A DNA stretch of 64,000 nucleotides from Nocardioides sp. GTDB lineage: Bacteria; Actinomycetota; Actinomycetes; Propionibacteriales; Nocardioidaceae. The translations under genes and the position numbers were made by a program. This document shows positions 25,333-35,463 of the stretch, in pieces. The DNA lies in the NCBI RefSeq assembly GCF_030149505.1, contig NZ_JASBRN010000057.1:18276-82275 (forward strand). The letters run 5' to 3'. The first letter of the stretch is position 1. Each line of letters begins with the position of its first letter. The notes beneath the pieces are model-generated. The model did no database searches. It was not told the DNA's origin and was given only the letters and a program-made list of their open reading frames with translations.

Positions 25333-26010
25333 GTGAATCCGTCCCCGCTGGGCACCGAGGAGGTGCTGGCGATGGTCCAGGACGTCGTGGCGCGCCTCGT
25401 GACCCCCCGCTTCGGTCGGCTCGGCGACGGCGACGTCGCCAGCAAGCGCCGCCCCGGCGACCTCGTGACCGTCGCCGACCGCGAGGCCGAGGTCGAGCTG
25501 ACCCGGCTGCTGCGCGCCGCGCACCCCGGCGGCGTGCTGGTCGTGGGCGAGGAGGCGGTCAGCGCCGACCCCCGCCTGCTGGGCGGGCTGGACACCGCCG
25601 AGCACGCCTTCACCGTCGACCCCGTCGACGGCACCCGGCACTTCGTCGCCGGCTCCCCCGACCACGCCACCATGCTCGCCGAGCTGCGCCGCGGCGAGGT
25701 CGTGCGCAGCTGGATCTGGCAGCCCCAGCACGGGCGCGCCTACGTGGCGGAGCGCGGCGCCGGCGCCTGGTGCGACGGCACCCGCCTCTCCCCGGGCCGG
25801 CGCCGGCCCGCCGGCCGAGCGCCCCGGCCGACCGGCACCTGCTGCGGGGTCGACTACCCGAGGCTGGCCTCGGGCGAGGCCGACGTGGCGGCGTACCTCA
25901 AGCAGAAGCCGTGGGACCACCTGCCGGGCGGACTGCTGCTCGCCGAGGCGGGCGGGAGCGTACGCCGCTGGGGACCGCTGCTCGTGGCGCGCCGGGGCCG
26001 GGGCGGCTAG
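25333..26010 (+). CDS. Inositol monophosphatase family protein (histidinol-phosphatase-like)
   Basis: The 225-residue protein keeps the metal-binding motifs of the IMPase superfamily: VVGEEAV (Glu site), FTVDPVDGTRHF (DPIDGT site) and WDHLPGGLLLAEAGG near the C-terminus. It is shorter than the usual 250-270 residues, with the part between GAWCDGTRLS and CCGVDYPRL reduced, so substrate recognition may be altered. HisN-type histidinol-phosphatase is one option, but the neighbours give no pathway. The GTG start follows GGAGGCTGGCCCC. Its stop overlaps the end of the convergent lipoprotein gene at 26007. Confidence 0.75.
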   Translation: MNPSPLGTEEVLAMVQDVVARLVTPRFGRLGDGDVASKRRPGDLVTVADREAEVELTRLLRAAHPGGVLVVGEEAVSADPRLLGGLDTAEHAFTVDPVDGTRHFVAGSPDHATMLAELRRGEVVRSWIWQPQHGRAYVAERGAGAWCDGTRLSPGRRRPAGRAPRPTGTCCGVDYPRLASGEADVAAYLKQKPWDHLPGGLLLAEAGGSVRRWGPLLVARRGRGG

Positions 26011-26732
26011 GAGCGGCCGTTCCCGCCGTTGCCGTTGCCGCCGCCCTTGCCGGCGTTCCGGTCCTTGCCCGTGCCCTTGCCGTCCCCGGGGCGCTTGGCC
26101 CCGAGCTTCAGGACGTCGCCGGACCAGGTGATGGGGTTGAACTCCTGCGCGGGTCGGAAGGAGACCGACACCAGCTCCCCGGCGTCCGGGGCGAGGAAGA
26201 CCAGGCAGCGCGTGACCTTGTCGCCCGGCCGGAACTTCTTGGGGAAGCTGGTGGACGGGCAGGGCTCGAACTCGGTCACGAAGGTGGAGGACTCCACCAG
26301 GGTGTCGTTGCCGTCGACGATGTAGAGCGGCGGGCGCTGGCCGCCGAGGTCGGTCTCACCGAGGTTCTTGAAGGTCGCCTCGACGAAGTAGGGGTTGGCC
26401 TTGGCCAGCTGCTTGTCCAGCTTCCAGCCCTGGAAGGACTCCTTGAACGTGGTGCGCCGCATGTCGGTGACCGTGATGCCCAGGACGCCCACGGTCGACT
26501 GGTCGACCTCGTACCCGACGGTCGCGGTGTCACCCAGCTCCAGCGCCGAGCCCTGGGCCGTCAGCTCCACGCCCTCGGGCACCTCGACGTCCGGGGTGGG
26601 CAGCGGCTCGGGGGTCGGGGTCGCCGACTCCGTCACCTCCGGCGCGGCGCCTTCGGGCTCGTCCCCGCCCGAGCAGGCGCTCAGCAGCAGGGCCGGGACG
26701 AGGACGAGAGGTCCGAGGAGGCGGGTGCGCAC
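26007..26732 (-). CDS. Lipoprotein of unknown function
   Basis: The 241-residue product starts with a classical lipoprotein signal (n-region VRTR, hydrophobic core, lipobox LLSAC at about residue 19), followed by a Thr/Pro/Glu-rich linker (about 25-55), a beta-rich domain reminiscent of DUF4352-like extracellular domains, and a Gly/Asn/Lys-rich tail. The GTG at 26732 was chosen over one five codons upstream because it sits exactly 6 bases after a CACAAT hexamer, an arrangement shared base for base with recO. It lies 26 bases below glyS. Function unknown. Confidence 0.75.
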   Translation of the reverse strand: MRTRLLGPLVLVPALLLSACSGGDEPEGAAPEVTESATPTPEPLPTPDVEVPEGVELTAQGSALELGDTATVGYEVDQSTVGVLGITVTDMRRTTFKESFQGWKLDKQLAKANPYFVEATFKNLGETDLGGQRPPLYIVDGNDTLVESSTFVTEFEPCPSTSFPKKFRPGDKVTRCLVFLAPDAGELVSVSFRPAQEFNPITWSGDVLKLGAKRPGDGKGTGKDRNAGKGGGNGNGGNGRS

Positions 26733-26758
26733 CGCGCCATTGTGCACGCGCGACCCGC

Positions 26759-28156
<1,398 letters not shown>

Positions 28157-28211
28157 GGGATGGCTCGCTCTCTGCTGCGGTTCGACGCCGGCCGGCTGCC
28201 GACGGGAGCGC

Positions 28212-28535
28212 TCAGCCTAACGAGCGGGCCGACGCCACGTTGAGGTCGGTCCCCGGGCCCTCGACGACCTCGTAGGCACTGGGTTCGTCCAGCGCCCGGT
28301 AGAGCACCGGCACGGCGCGCATCTTGACGTCGTACGACGACAGGGCCCGGCGATAGGCGCCCACGTGCTCCCAGCGCGTCGTGAGCACCCACAGGGTCGG
28401 GTCGTCGACGTTGCGCCCGACCGTGCCGTCCAGGTAGCCGGGCCGCGCCGCCAGCGCCTCGTGCGCGGTCGCCAGGTCGACCCGGAAGGAGTCGACGTCC
28501 TCGACGGGGACCCGGAAGCGCGTCACGACCAGCAC
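28212..28535 (-). CDS. Small antibiotic-biosynthesis-monooxygenase (ABM) fold protein
   Basis: The 107-residue protein looks like a dimeric ferredoxin-like alpha/beta barrel protein: [10 protein letters not shown]..., [24 protein letters not shown], then [16 protein letters not shown]. Such proteins include heme-degrading and quinone-forming enzymes, but the catalytic class cannot be decided here. The GTG start is 7 bases after a TAGGCT hexamer (28548-28543 on the minus strand), supporting a leaderless mRNA and rejecting the 21-residue upstream extension. It lies between glyS and the zinc importer operon, divergent from znuA. Confidence 0.75.
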   Translation of the reverse strand: MLVVTRFRVPVEDVDSFRVDLATAHEALAARPGYLDGTVGRNVDDPTLWVLTTRWEHVGAYRRALSSYDVKMRAVPVLYRALDEPSAYEVVEGPGTDLNVASARSLG

Positions 28536-28581
28536 GGCGGCGAGCCTACGGCAGCCGTCCCGGCGGCCCGCCTCGATCAAG

Positions 28582-28611
28582 TTGACAATGATTCCCACTA
28601 CTGCTGAGAAT
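28582..28611 (+). promoter_or_regulatory. znuA promoter, -35 TTGACA / -10 GAGAAT, leaderless
   Basis: A consensus -35 TTGACA (28582-28587) is followed by an 18-base spacer and GAGAAT (28606-28611). The ATG of znuA begins 8 bases after the -10, at the expected transcription start, so the mRNA should begin at or next to the start codon. Confidence 0.75.
28583..28597 (+). promoter_or_regulatory. Zur-like operator 1
   Basis: TGACAATGATTCCCA matches the actinobacterial Zur consensus as I recall it (TGAAAATGATTTTCA) at 12 of 15 positions and is a partial palindrome centred on G28590. It overlaps the -35 element of the zinc importer operon. Confidence 0.7.
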
Positions 28612-28619
28612 CGTTCCCA
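28605..28619 (+). promoter_or_regulatory. Zur-like operator 2
   Basis: TGAGAATCGTTCCCA differs from operator 1 at 3 of 15 positions and matches the recalled Zur consensus at 10 of 15. Centres are 22 bases apart (two helical turns). It covers the -10 element and reaches the A of the znuA ATG. Confidence 0.6.
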
Positions 28620-29566
28620 TGAGCTCGTTCCCCGCCCGCCCTGCCGCCCTGTCCGCCCTCCTCCTTGCCGGGACGGTCACGTTGAGCAGCTGCGCCGCGT
28701 TCTCCGACGCCGGCGCGGCGGGGGACGGCTCGTCGGACGGCACGGTCACCGTGGCGGCCGCCTTCTACCCGTTGGAGTACGTCGCGTCCCGGGTCGCCGG
28801 TGACCGCGCGGTGGTCGAGGGGCTCACGTCCCCCGGCCAGGAGGCCCACGACGCCGAGCTGTCGATCCAGCAGACCGCGACCCTGGCCGAGGCCGACCTG
28901 ACGGTCTTCCTCGACGGTTTCCAGCCGACGGTCGACGCCGCCGTCGAGGAGGGCACCGGCGGTGCGGTCCTCGAGGTCGGCGAGACCGTGGGACTGCGCC
29001 AGCTCGGCGAGGCCCACTCCGAGGACGACGGGCACGACCACGCCGCCGGCGACCTGGACCCGCACTTCTGGCTCGACCCGATGAAGATGGCCGACCTGGC
29101 CGACGCGGTGGCCGAGGAGCTGTCCGCGGTCGACGCCGAGGGCGCCGAGGAGTACGCCGCCAACGCCGCCGACCTGCGCGCCGAGCTGGAGCAGCTCGAC
29201 GCCGACTACGCCTCCGGCCTGGCCTCGTGCGAGCGCGACCTGGTGGTGGTCAACCACGACGCGTTCGGCTACCTCACCAAGTACGGCCTGGAGCTGGAGG
29301 CGATCGCCGGTCTCTCCCCCGACTCCGAGCCCACCGCCGCCGACGTCGCGCGGCTGCAGGACCTGATCGAGGACGAGGGCGTCACCACCGTGTTCTCCGA
29401 GACCCTCGTGAGCCCGGAGACCGCCGAGACCCTGGCCCGCGACGCCGGCGTCGAGGCCGACGTGCTGGACCCGATCGAGGGCCTGACCGACACCACCGCG
29501 GACGAGGACTACCTTTCCCTCATGCGCGCCAACCTCGAGGCACTCCGGGCAGCGAACGGGTGCTGA
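28619..29566 (+). CDS. znuA: Zinc ABC transporter substrate-binding lipoprotein
   Basis: The 315-residue protein is a cluster 9 (ZnuA/AdcA-type) solute-binding lipoprotein: signal peptide with lipobox LSSC (Cys about 22), FYPLEYVASRVAGDRAVV, TSPGQEAHDAE, a His/Asp-rich loop DDGHDHAAGDLD, and FWLDPMKMADLA. The His residues in these blocks are the usual zinc ligands. It captures zinc outside the membrane for ZnuC-ZnuB. It is the first gene of a three-gene operon with overlapping ends. Two Zur-like operators cover its promoter, so it should be expressed in zinc starvation. Confidence 0.92.
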   Translation: MSSFPARPAALSALLLAGTVTLSSCAAFSDAGAAGDGSSDGTVTVAAAFYPLEYVASRVAGDRAVVEGLTSPGQEAHDAELSIQQTATLAEADLTVFLDGFQPTVDAAVEEGTGGAVLEVGETVGLRQLGEAHSEDDGHDHAAGDLDPHFWLDPMKMADLADAVAEELSAVDAEGAEEYAANAADLRAELEQLDADYASGLASCERDLVVVNHDAFGYLTKYGLELEAIAGLSPDSEPTAADVARLQDLIEDEGVTTVFSETLVSPETAETLARDAGVEADVLDPIEGLTDTTADEDYLSLMRANLEALRAANGC

Positions 29567-30435
29567 GCACCCGCACGTCCCCCCCGACCACCCCGCACCC
29601 CGTCGTCGCCGTCCACGACGGCGGGGTGGTGCTGGGTGGTCGTCCCGTCCTCCGCGGCATCGACCTCGAGGTCCGCGCCGGCGAGTTCGTCGCGCTCCTC
29701 GGCGCGAACGGCTCCGGGAAGTCGACCCTCGTGCGCGCCGTGACAGGGCTGCTCCCCCTGGCCCGCGGCGAGGTGCGGCTCTTCGGGGAGCCGCAGGACT
29801 CGCTGCGCGACCGGCACCGCGTGGGCTACGTGCCGCAGCGCGCGACCGCAGCCAGCGGAGTCCCGGCGTCGGTCTCGGAGGTCGTCGCCGCAGGCCGGCT
29901 GGGCCACCGCCGGCTCCTGCGTCCGCTGCGCCCGGTCGACCGGCGCGCGATCGCGGACGCCCTGGACGTGGTCGGCCTCGCCGACCAGGCTCGGGACAGC
30001 GTCTCCTCGCTCTCCGGCGGCCAGCAGCAGCGGGTGCTCATCGCCCGTGCCCTGGCCGGCCAGCCGGAGCTGCTGATCCTCGACGAGCCCACCGCTGGCG
30101 TGGACCTGCCGCACCAGCAGGCCCTCGCCGACGCGCTCGGCACCCTCAAGGAGCGCGGGGTCACGGTGCTGCTGGTCGCCCACGAGCTCGGGCCGCTGGC
30201 CCCGCTGGTGGACCGGGTCGTGGTGGTGCGTCACGGCCGGCTCGCCTACGACGGCCCTGCGCTGGCCGAGGCCGGGAGCGGCTCGGGGCACGCGCCGTAC
30301 CTCTCCCTGGTCGACGGGCACCACCACGCCCACGACCACGACCACCCCGGCACGGGCCGGGCACACCGGCACGACCACGCACCGCACGTCGCCGGCCCCC
30401 TGGACGGCTCGCACGAGGGAGGCGGTCGAGGATGA
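29560..30435 (+). CDS. znuC: Zinc ABC transporter ATP-binding protein
   Basis: The 291-residue ATPase has Walker A GANGSGKST (about residues 48-56), Q-loop YVPQR, signature LSGGQQQRVLIARAL and Walker B LLILDEPTAGVD, as in metal ABC transporters of the ZnuC/MntB group. After the ATPase core a His/Asp-rich tail (DGHHHAHDHDHP..., about 255-282) is added, which is not required for ATPase activity and may bind zinc on the cytoplasmic side. The GTG start overlaps the end of znuA by 7 bases. Confidence 0.92.
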   Translation: MLSTRTSPPTTPHPVVAVHDGGVVLGGRPVLRGIDLEVRAGEFVALLGANGSGKSTLVRAVTGLLPLARGEVRLFGEPQDSLRDRHRVGYVPQRATAASGVPASVSEVVAAGRLGHRRLLRPLRPVDRRAIADALDVVGLADQARDSVSSLSGGQQQRVLIARALAGQPELLILDEPTAGVDLPHQQALADALGTLKERGVTVLLVAHELGPLAPLVDRVVVVRHGRLAYDGPALAEAGSGSGHAPYLSLVDGHHHAHDHDHPGTGRAHRHDHAPHVAGPLDGSHEGGGRG

Positions 30436-31433
30436 TCGACCTGCTCGGCTACGGCTTCATGCAGCGGGCGCTGATCGCCGCGCTCGTCACCGGCCTCGCC
30501 GCACCCGTCGTGGGCGTCTACCTCGTCCAGCGCCGGCTCGCCCTCATGGGCGACGGTCTGGGCCACGTCGCGGTCACGGGCGTGGCCGTGGGCCTGCTGA
30601 CGGGCACCTCCCCGACGTGGACCGCCGTCGGCGTGGCCGTGCTCGGCGCCGTGCTGATCGAGGTCATCCGCGAGCGCGGCCACACCAGCGGGGACGTCGC
30701 GCTGGCGCTGCTCTTCTACGGCGGCATCGCCGGCGGCGTGCTGCTCGTGGGGCTGGGCGACCAGAGCGCCGCCCGGCTCAACCAGTTCCTCTTCGGCGCC
30801 CTCACCTCGCTCGGGCCCGACGACGTGCTCGCCGCCACGCTGCTCGCCGCCGTCGTGGTCGTCCTCGGGATCGGCCTGGCACCGCAGCTCTTCGCCGTCG
30901 CCCACGACGCGGAGTTCGCCCGCGTCAACGGGCTCAGCGTCCGCGGCTACAACCTGCTCGTCGCGGTGCTGGCCGCGGTGACGGTGACGGTCGCGATGCG
31001 CACCGTCGGCCTGCTGCTGGTCTCGGCGCTCATGGTGGTGCCGGTCGCCACGGCCCAGCAGCTGACCCGGACCTTCCGCGGCACCCTCCTGGCGGCCGTG
31101 GCCCTGGGCGCAGGCGCCTCGGTCGGTGGACTGCTGCTCGCCGCCTGGGTCGGGCTGCGCTTCGACGCCGACGTCGCCACCGGGCCCACGATCGTGCTGC
31201 TCTCGCTCGCCGGCTTCGTCCTCACCTGGCCGATCGGCATCCTCGTGCGGCACCGGCAGCGGGTGCGGCGCCCCTTCGAGGACGAGGTGCCCGACGAGCA
31301 CCTGGTAGCCGACCACGACCACGCGCACGGACCCGACTGCGGCCACGTCGCGGTCCCCCACGGCGACCACGTCGACTACGTGCACGACGGGCACCGGCAC
31401 GCCCCGCACGGCCGGCACTACGACGAGCACTGA
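30432..31433 (+). CDS. znuB: Zinc ABC transporter permease
   Basis: This 333-residue membrane protein of the ABC-3 family has about eight or nine hydrophobic helices and begins DLLGYGFMQRALIAALVTG; GDGLGHVAVTGVA and NGLSVRGYNLLV are family blocks. After the last helix (about residue 275) there is a long cytoplasmic or tail region with many His residues (DHDHAHGPDCGHVAV...HGRHYDEH), which mirrors the ZnuC tail. The ATG overlaps the znuC stop (ATGA). No fur/zur regulator gene is next to the operon. Confidence 0.92.
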   Translation: MIDLLGYGFMQRALIAALVTGLAAPVVGVYLVQRRLALMGDGLGHVAVTGVAVGLLTGTSPTWTAVGVAVLGAVLIEVIRERGHTSGDVALALLFYGGIAGGVLLVGLGDQSAARLNQFLFGALTSLGPDDVLAATLLAAVVVVLGIGLAPQLFAVAHDAEFARVNGLSVRGYNLLVAVLAAVTVTVAMRTVGLLLVSALMVVPVATAQQLTRTFRGTLLAAVALGAGASVGGLLLAAWVGLRFDADVATGPTIVLLSLAGFVLTWPIGILVRHRQRVRRPFEDEVPDEHLVADHDHAHGPDCGHVAVPHGDHVDYVHDGHRHAPHGRHYDEH

Positions 31434-31471
31434 CCGTCCGTCGTACCGGTCCGCGGCGGGGCCGGGGCTGG

Positions 31472-32911
31472 TCAGCAGCCGACGCCGGTGAGGTCCCCGT
31501 CGTCGATCGCGCCGCCGGCCAGGTGCATGGCCGAGCAGTAGTAGAACGACAGCAGCGGGTCGCGCTCCAGCACGACCGGCTCCCACACGCCGCCGCCGAC
31601 CGGCTCGAGGTAGCGGAACCGCTCCGCCAGCAGCGGCCGCAGCGGCTTGTTCTTGAGGTAGTGGTCCAGCCACCGCTGGGTGTAGGCGCTGGTGAGCGCC
31701 TGGCCCCACCGGCTGGCCGGCAGCGCGAGCGGGATGTCGGTGTACTCCAGGTGCATCGAGGCCCGCGGGACGACGAGCAGCGAGTCGACGTCGGCGCTGC
31801 GCCAGGCGTCGAAGCCGGTCTCCTTCTCCCGGGTCGGGGACGGGCCGTCGGGCGAGGGCTCCGGACGCAACGAGGACCCTCCGGAGAGGAACCAGGGGCT
31901 GACCGTGAAGCCGTACTCGGACTGGATCGCCAGCGCGGGCACCACCGGCTCGACAGGGGTGCCGTCCTCGGCCGGCCCGGACTGCAGCTTGTCCAGCGCC
32001 ACGATCGTCGAGATCCGCTCGTCGACCGCCTGCACCTGCGAGATCGCCGCCGCGCCCAGGGAGTGACCGACCACGGCGATCTTGGCGGTGCGCCCCGCGG
32101 CGCTGGGCCGGCGGTCCGGGCGGCGGTCCAGCAGCGCGTGCCAGGGGTTGGAGCCGGTCACCTCGCCCTCGGTGGCGCCGTACGCCGGGGCCGGGTCCTG
32201 CGGGGTGGACAGCAGGAAGGTGAGCGCGTCCTGCGTGCCGACGACGAAGTTGTCGATCTGCTGGGACGGCACCCCGCTGAGCGAGCCGTCGCTCGGGAGG
32301 GTCTGGCTCGTGCCCTGACCCTGCACGTCGTAGGTGAGCACGACGTAGCCGCGCTCGGCGAGGTCCTGGGCCAGCCAGAGGTACATGTTCTCGCTGCCCT
32401 GCACCGAGCCCTCGGTGATGACGACGCCGGGGAACGGCGGGCGCAGGCGCTTGCCGGTGTAGGGGTCCCGCGCACCCTCGAGCGGGGCGTGCAGGGTGCC
32501 GCGCAGCAGCGCGCCGTACCGGTTGGTGAACGAGACCGGCAGCGCGCGGCCGCGGGTGCCGTCCCAGCCGGCGCGCAGCGGGTTGCCGACGTTCCACCCC
32601 GGGAAGTACGCGCCGGCGGTGATCGAGGGTCGGGTCGGCGTCGCCGCCTGCTCGAGCAGCTGGGCCAGGGCGACGGCGGGGATCTCGGTGGCCAGCGCCG
32701 GCAGGTAGTCGGGGTCGGCCAGCTGCACGTCGGTGATCCGCCCGTAGGCGTCGTCGATGTTCTGCAGGTCGCGCGCGACGTACTCCGGGCTGCCGGGCTC
32801 GGGTGCCCCGCGGTCGGGTGCCGCGGCGGCGTACGTCGTCGGGGCCGCGAGGGCGGCGGCGAGCAGGGTGGCGGTGGCCAGCTTCCGAGAGGCCAGGGTG
32901 CGCAGGGTCAC
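31472..32911 (-). CDS. Secreted alpha/beta hydrolase
   Basis: The 479-residue product starts with an export signal (LASRKLATATLLAAALAAPTTYAAAA). The mature part has an alpha/beta hydrolase fold: GVVITEGSVQG oxyanion region, YDVQGQGTSQ, and nucleophile elbow VVGHSLGAAA (Gly-His-Ser-Leu-Gly), with a later DxxH-like part near the C-terminus. Substrate is unknown; esterase or lipase activity on the outside is likely. Its start is uncertain: GTG codons at 32911 and 32920 both precede the signal peptide, and the longer reading to 33001 would overlap uppS. It is convergent with znuB. Confidence 0.78.
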   Translation of the reverse strand: MTLRTLASRKLATATLLAAALAAPTTYAAAAPDRGAPEPGSPEYVARDLQNIDDAYGRITDVQLADPDYLPALATEIPAVALAQLLEQAATPTRPSITAGAYFPGWNVGNPLRAGWDGTRGRALPVSFTNRYGALLRGTLHAPLEGARDPYTGKRLRPPFPGVVITEGSVQGSENMYLWLAQDLAERGYVVLTYDVQGQGTSQTLPSDGSLSGVPSQQIDNFVVGTQDALTFLLSTPQDPAPAYGATEGEVTGSNPWHALLDRRPDRRPSAAGRTAKIAVVGHSLGAAAISQVQAVDERISTIVALDKLQSGPAEDGTPVEPVVPALAIQSEYGFTVSPWFLSGGSSLRPEPSPDGPSPTREKETGFDAWRSADVDSLLVVPRASMHLEYTDIPLALPASRWGQALTSAYTQRWLDHYLKNKPLRPLLAERFRYLEPVGGGVWEPVVLERDPLLSFYYCSAMHLAGGAIDDGDLTGVGC

Positions 32912-32963
32912 GCACGTCACAACGACGCCACGGCCCGGCCGGTCACGCGCCCGGCCGGGGTTC

Positions 32964-33755
32964 TCAGGGAGTGGGCGGCCCGGGGTTGGGCTGGGCGCCA
33001 CCGAAGCGGCGGTCGCGCTCGGCGTAGATCTCGATGGCGCGCCACAGCGCGAGCCGGTCCACGTCGGGCCACAGGACGTCGGTGAAGACCATCTCGGAGT
33101 AGGCGGCCTGCCAGAGCATGAAGTTGGACAGCCGCTGCTCCCCCGAGGTGCGCCAGACCAGGTCGGCGTCGGGGAGGTCGGGCAGGTAGAGCGCCTTGGC
33201 GAAGCGCTTCTCGTCGATCTTCTCCGGGTCCAGGCGACCGGCGGCGACCTCGCGGGCGAGGGTGCGCGCGGCGTCGGCGAGCTCGGCGCGGCCGCCGTAG
33301 TTGACGCACATCGTCAGCGTGAGCACGTCGTTGTCGCGGGTCATCTCCTCGGCGACCTGCAGCTCCTTGACCACGGAGCGCCACAGCCGCGGCGCCCGCC
33401 CGGCCCAGCGCACGCGCACCCCGAGCTCGTGCATCTCGTCGCGCCGGCGGCGGATGACGTCGCGGTTGAAGCCCATGAGGAAGCGCACCTCCTCGGGGCT
33501 GCGCCGCCAGTTCTCGGTGGAGAAGGCGTAGGCGGAGACCGCCTTCACGCCGATCTCGATGGCCCCCTCGACGACGTCGAAGAGCGAGGCCTCGCCGGCC
33601 TCGTGGCCGCGGGTGCGCGGCAGGCCGCGCTGCTTGGCCCACCGGCCGTTGCCGTCCATCACGATCGCCACGTGGCCGGGCACCAGCTCCGGCGGGAGCG
33701 CGGGCGGGCGGGCGCCCGAGGGGTGCGGCGTGGGCGGACGGACGGGGCGCTTCAC
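32964..33755 (-). CDS. uppS: Isoprenyl transferase (polyprenyl diphosphate synthase)
   Basis: The 263-residue cis-prenyltransferase has [15 protein letters not shown] with the catalytic Asp (about residue 34), [10 protein letters not shown], and the C-terminal block [15 protein letters not shown]...YSEMVF. It makes the long-chain polyprenyl carrier lipid for peptidoglycan. The position near recO and era is the conserved actinobacterial order. The GTG start is 8 bases after a TAGGCT hexamer, suggesting a short or absent leader. Confidence 0.95.
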   Translation of the reverse strand: MKRPVRPPTPHPSGARPPALPPELVPGHVAIVMDGNGRWAKQRGLPRTRGHEAGEASLFDVVEGAIEIGVKAVSAYAFSTENWRRSPEEVRFLMGFNRDVIRRRRDEMHELGVRVRWAGRAPRLWRSVVKELQVAEEMTRDNDVLTLTMCVNYGGRAELADAARTLAREVAAGRLDPEKIDEKRFAKALYLPDLPDADLVWRTSGEQRLSNFMLWQAAYSEMVFTDVLWPDVDRLALWRAIEIYAERDRRFGGAQPNPGPPTP

Positions 33756-33766
33756 GACAGCGGAGC

Positions 33767-35380
33767 CTACGGGCCCGCGGGGGCCTGCCGGGGCAGCAGG
33801 ACCCGCACGGTCGTGCCCACCCCCACCTCGCTCTCGACGTCGATCCGTCCGCCGTGGGCGGCGACGATGTCACGGGCGATGCACAGGCCCAGGCCCAGGC
33901 CCGGGATCGCCAGGTCGCGGCTGGTGCTGCTGCGGTGGAAGCGGACGAAGAGCCGGTCCAGGTCGTCGGGCGGGATGCCGGTGCCGGTGTCGCACACCGC
34001 CAGCTCGACGAGCCCGCCCTGCCCGCCCTGGCTCTCGGCGGGACGCTCGGTGACCTCGACGCAGACCCTCCCCCCGGCACCGGTGTGCTTGAGCGCGTTG
34101 GAGAGCAGGTTGTCCAGCACCTGCCCGATCCGTCGGGGGTCGACGTGCACGGGCAGCGACCCCGGGCAGCGCCGGTCGAGCTCGACGCCGGCGGCCTCCG
34201 CTGCCGGGGTGGCGACCTCCACGGCCTCTCGCACCAGCACCGCCAGGTCGCTCTCGGTGCGGTGGACGGGGAGCGGACCGCTGCCGGCCTGTGCCGTGGC
34301 GAGCAGGTCGCCGACGAGCCGGTCCAGGCGCACGGTGTTGCGCTCGACCACGCGCAGGTGGTCGGCGGCCGGGGCCGGGAGGTCCTCCCGCCCGAGCACC
34401 ACCTCGACGTAACCGGCGATGGAGGCCAGCGGGGTGCGCAGCTCGTGGGAGACGGTGGAGACGAACTCGTCCTTGGCCTCCAGGGCGCTCAGCAGGTCGG
34501 TGATGTCCTTGTAGGCCAGCGCCGCCCCGACGCGCCGCCCCTGGTCGTCGCGCAGCGTGCGCGCTGAGACCGACAGCGCCCGCCGGGTCAGCGGGTCGTC
34601 GCCGCACCAGATCCGGATGTCGGAGTACTCCTCGCCGGAGGCGGCGCGGAAGCTCGGCATCTCCTCGCGCGCCACCCGTCGGCCGTCGGGGTGGTGGACC
34701 GCCCCGAGCTGACCGGCCCTCCCCGCATGGCCGTCGGGGAAGGCGAGGTCGATGAAGTCCTGGTGGCGACGGTTGGCGCGCAGGTAGCGGCCCTCGGCGT
34801 CGAGCAGCACCAGCCCCACGTCGACGGTGTCGAGGATCGCGGTGGAGATCCGGCGTTCGGACTCGGCGCGGGTCACGGCCGAGGCGACGCCCAGGCCGAC
34901 CAGCCAGGCGACGAGGGGCGGCAGCACGGCCCGGGTCAGCGAGGCACCGGAGAGACCGACGTAGAGCAGCCCCGGGACCGACACGACCGCCGCGGCCGCC
35001 AGGCCCGCGGCGGCGGCTCCGCGGGCGCCGTGGAGCCGGGCCAGCCACAGCGCGGGCAGCACCACCAGGATCCCCGCCGCCGAGCCCTCGGGCACCAGCC
35101 GCACCAGCCCGACCGCGGCCAGGTCGAGCCCGACCACCAGCAGCGGAGCATGTCGCACGCCCGACCCCGCGCCGGGCGCGACCCACACCGCGAGGGTGGT
35201 CAGCGCCAGCAGGCCCAGCCCGACCAGCGGTCCGCGAGCCGCGTCCAGCGGCGTACCGACCGAGGAGCGCAGGAGGGTGTCGAGCAGCACGAGGGCGGCG
35301 AACGCGGTCTGCAGCAGGCGGGGGTCGGGGTCGTCGACCAGGTTGACCACCCGTCGCAGGGCAGCGAGGTAGGACCGCAT
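33767..35380 (-). CDS. Membrane sensor histidine kinase with PAS domain
   Basis: The 537-residue protein has about six N-terminal membrane helices (residues about 25-190), a PAS-like domain (about 205-320; [24 protein letters not shown]), a HisKA dimerisation box [18 protein letters not shown] (phospho-His), and an HATPase_c domain with N box [11 protein letters not shown]1 DTGTGIP and G2 GLGLGLCIA. The ATG follows GGGAAGGGAG. No response regulator is adjacent, so the output pathway is unknown. It ends 12 bases upstream of uppS. Confidence 0.9.
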   Translation of the reverse strand: MRSYLAALRRVVNLVDDPDPRLLQTAFAALVLLDTLLRSSVGTPLDAARGPLVGLGLLALTTLAVWVAPGAGSGVRHAPLLVVGLDLAAVGLVRLVPEGSAAGILVVLPALWLARLHGARGAAAAGLAAAAVVSVPGLLYVGLSGASLTRAVLPPLVAWLVGLGVASAVTRAESERRISTAILDTVDVGLVLLDAEGRYLRANRRHQDFIDLAFPDGHAGRAGQLGAVHHPDGRRVAREEMPSFRAASGEEYSDIRIWCGDDPLTRRALSVSARTLRDDQGRRVGAALAYKDITDLLSALEAKDEFVSTVSHELRTPLASIAGYVEVVLGREDLPAPAADHLRVVERNTVRLDRLVGDLLATAQAGSGPLPVHRTESDLAVLVREAVEVATPAAEAAGVELDRRCPGSLPVHVDPRRIGQVLDNLLSNALKHTGAGGRVCVEVTERPAESQGGQGGLVELAVCDTGTGIPPDDLDRLFVRFHRSSTSRDLAIPGLGLGLCIARDIVAAHGGRIDVESEVGVGTTVRVLLPRQAPAGP

Positions 35381-35463
35381 CGGACTCCCTTCCCCGGTCT
35401 CCCCCGGACCACCGGGGGCCAGCATGACACCCCCGGGGGCACCGCGGGGGTCATCCGCGGGCG

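Noticed and set aside
35403..35460. Hairpin between recO and the sensor kinase as a terminator
   Set aside because: Inverted repeats of CCCCCG/CGGGGG are present, but no T-run follows on the minus strand and both genes are on that strand; function is unclear.
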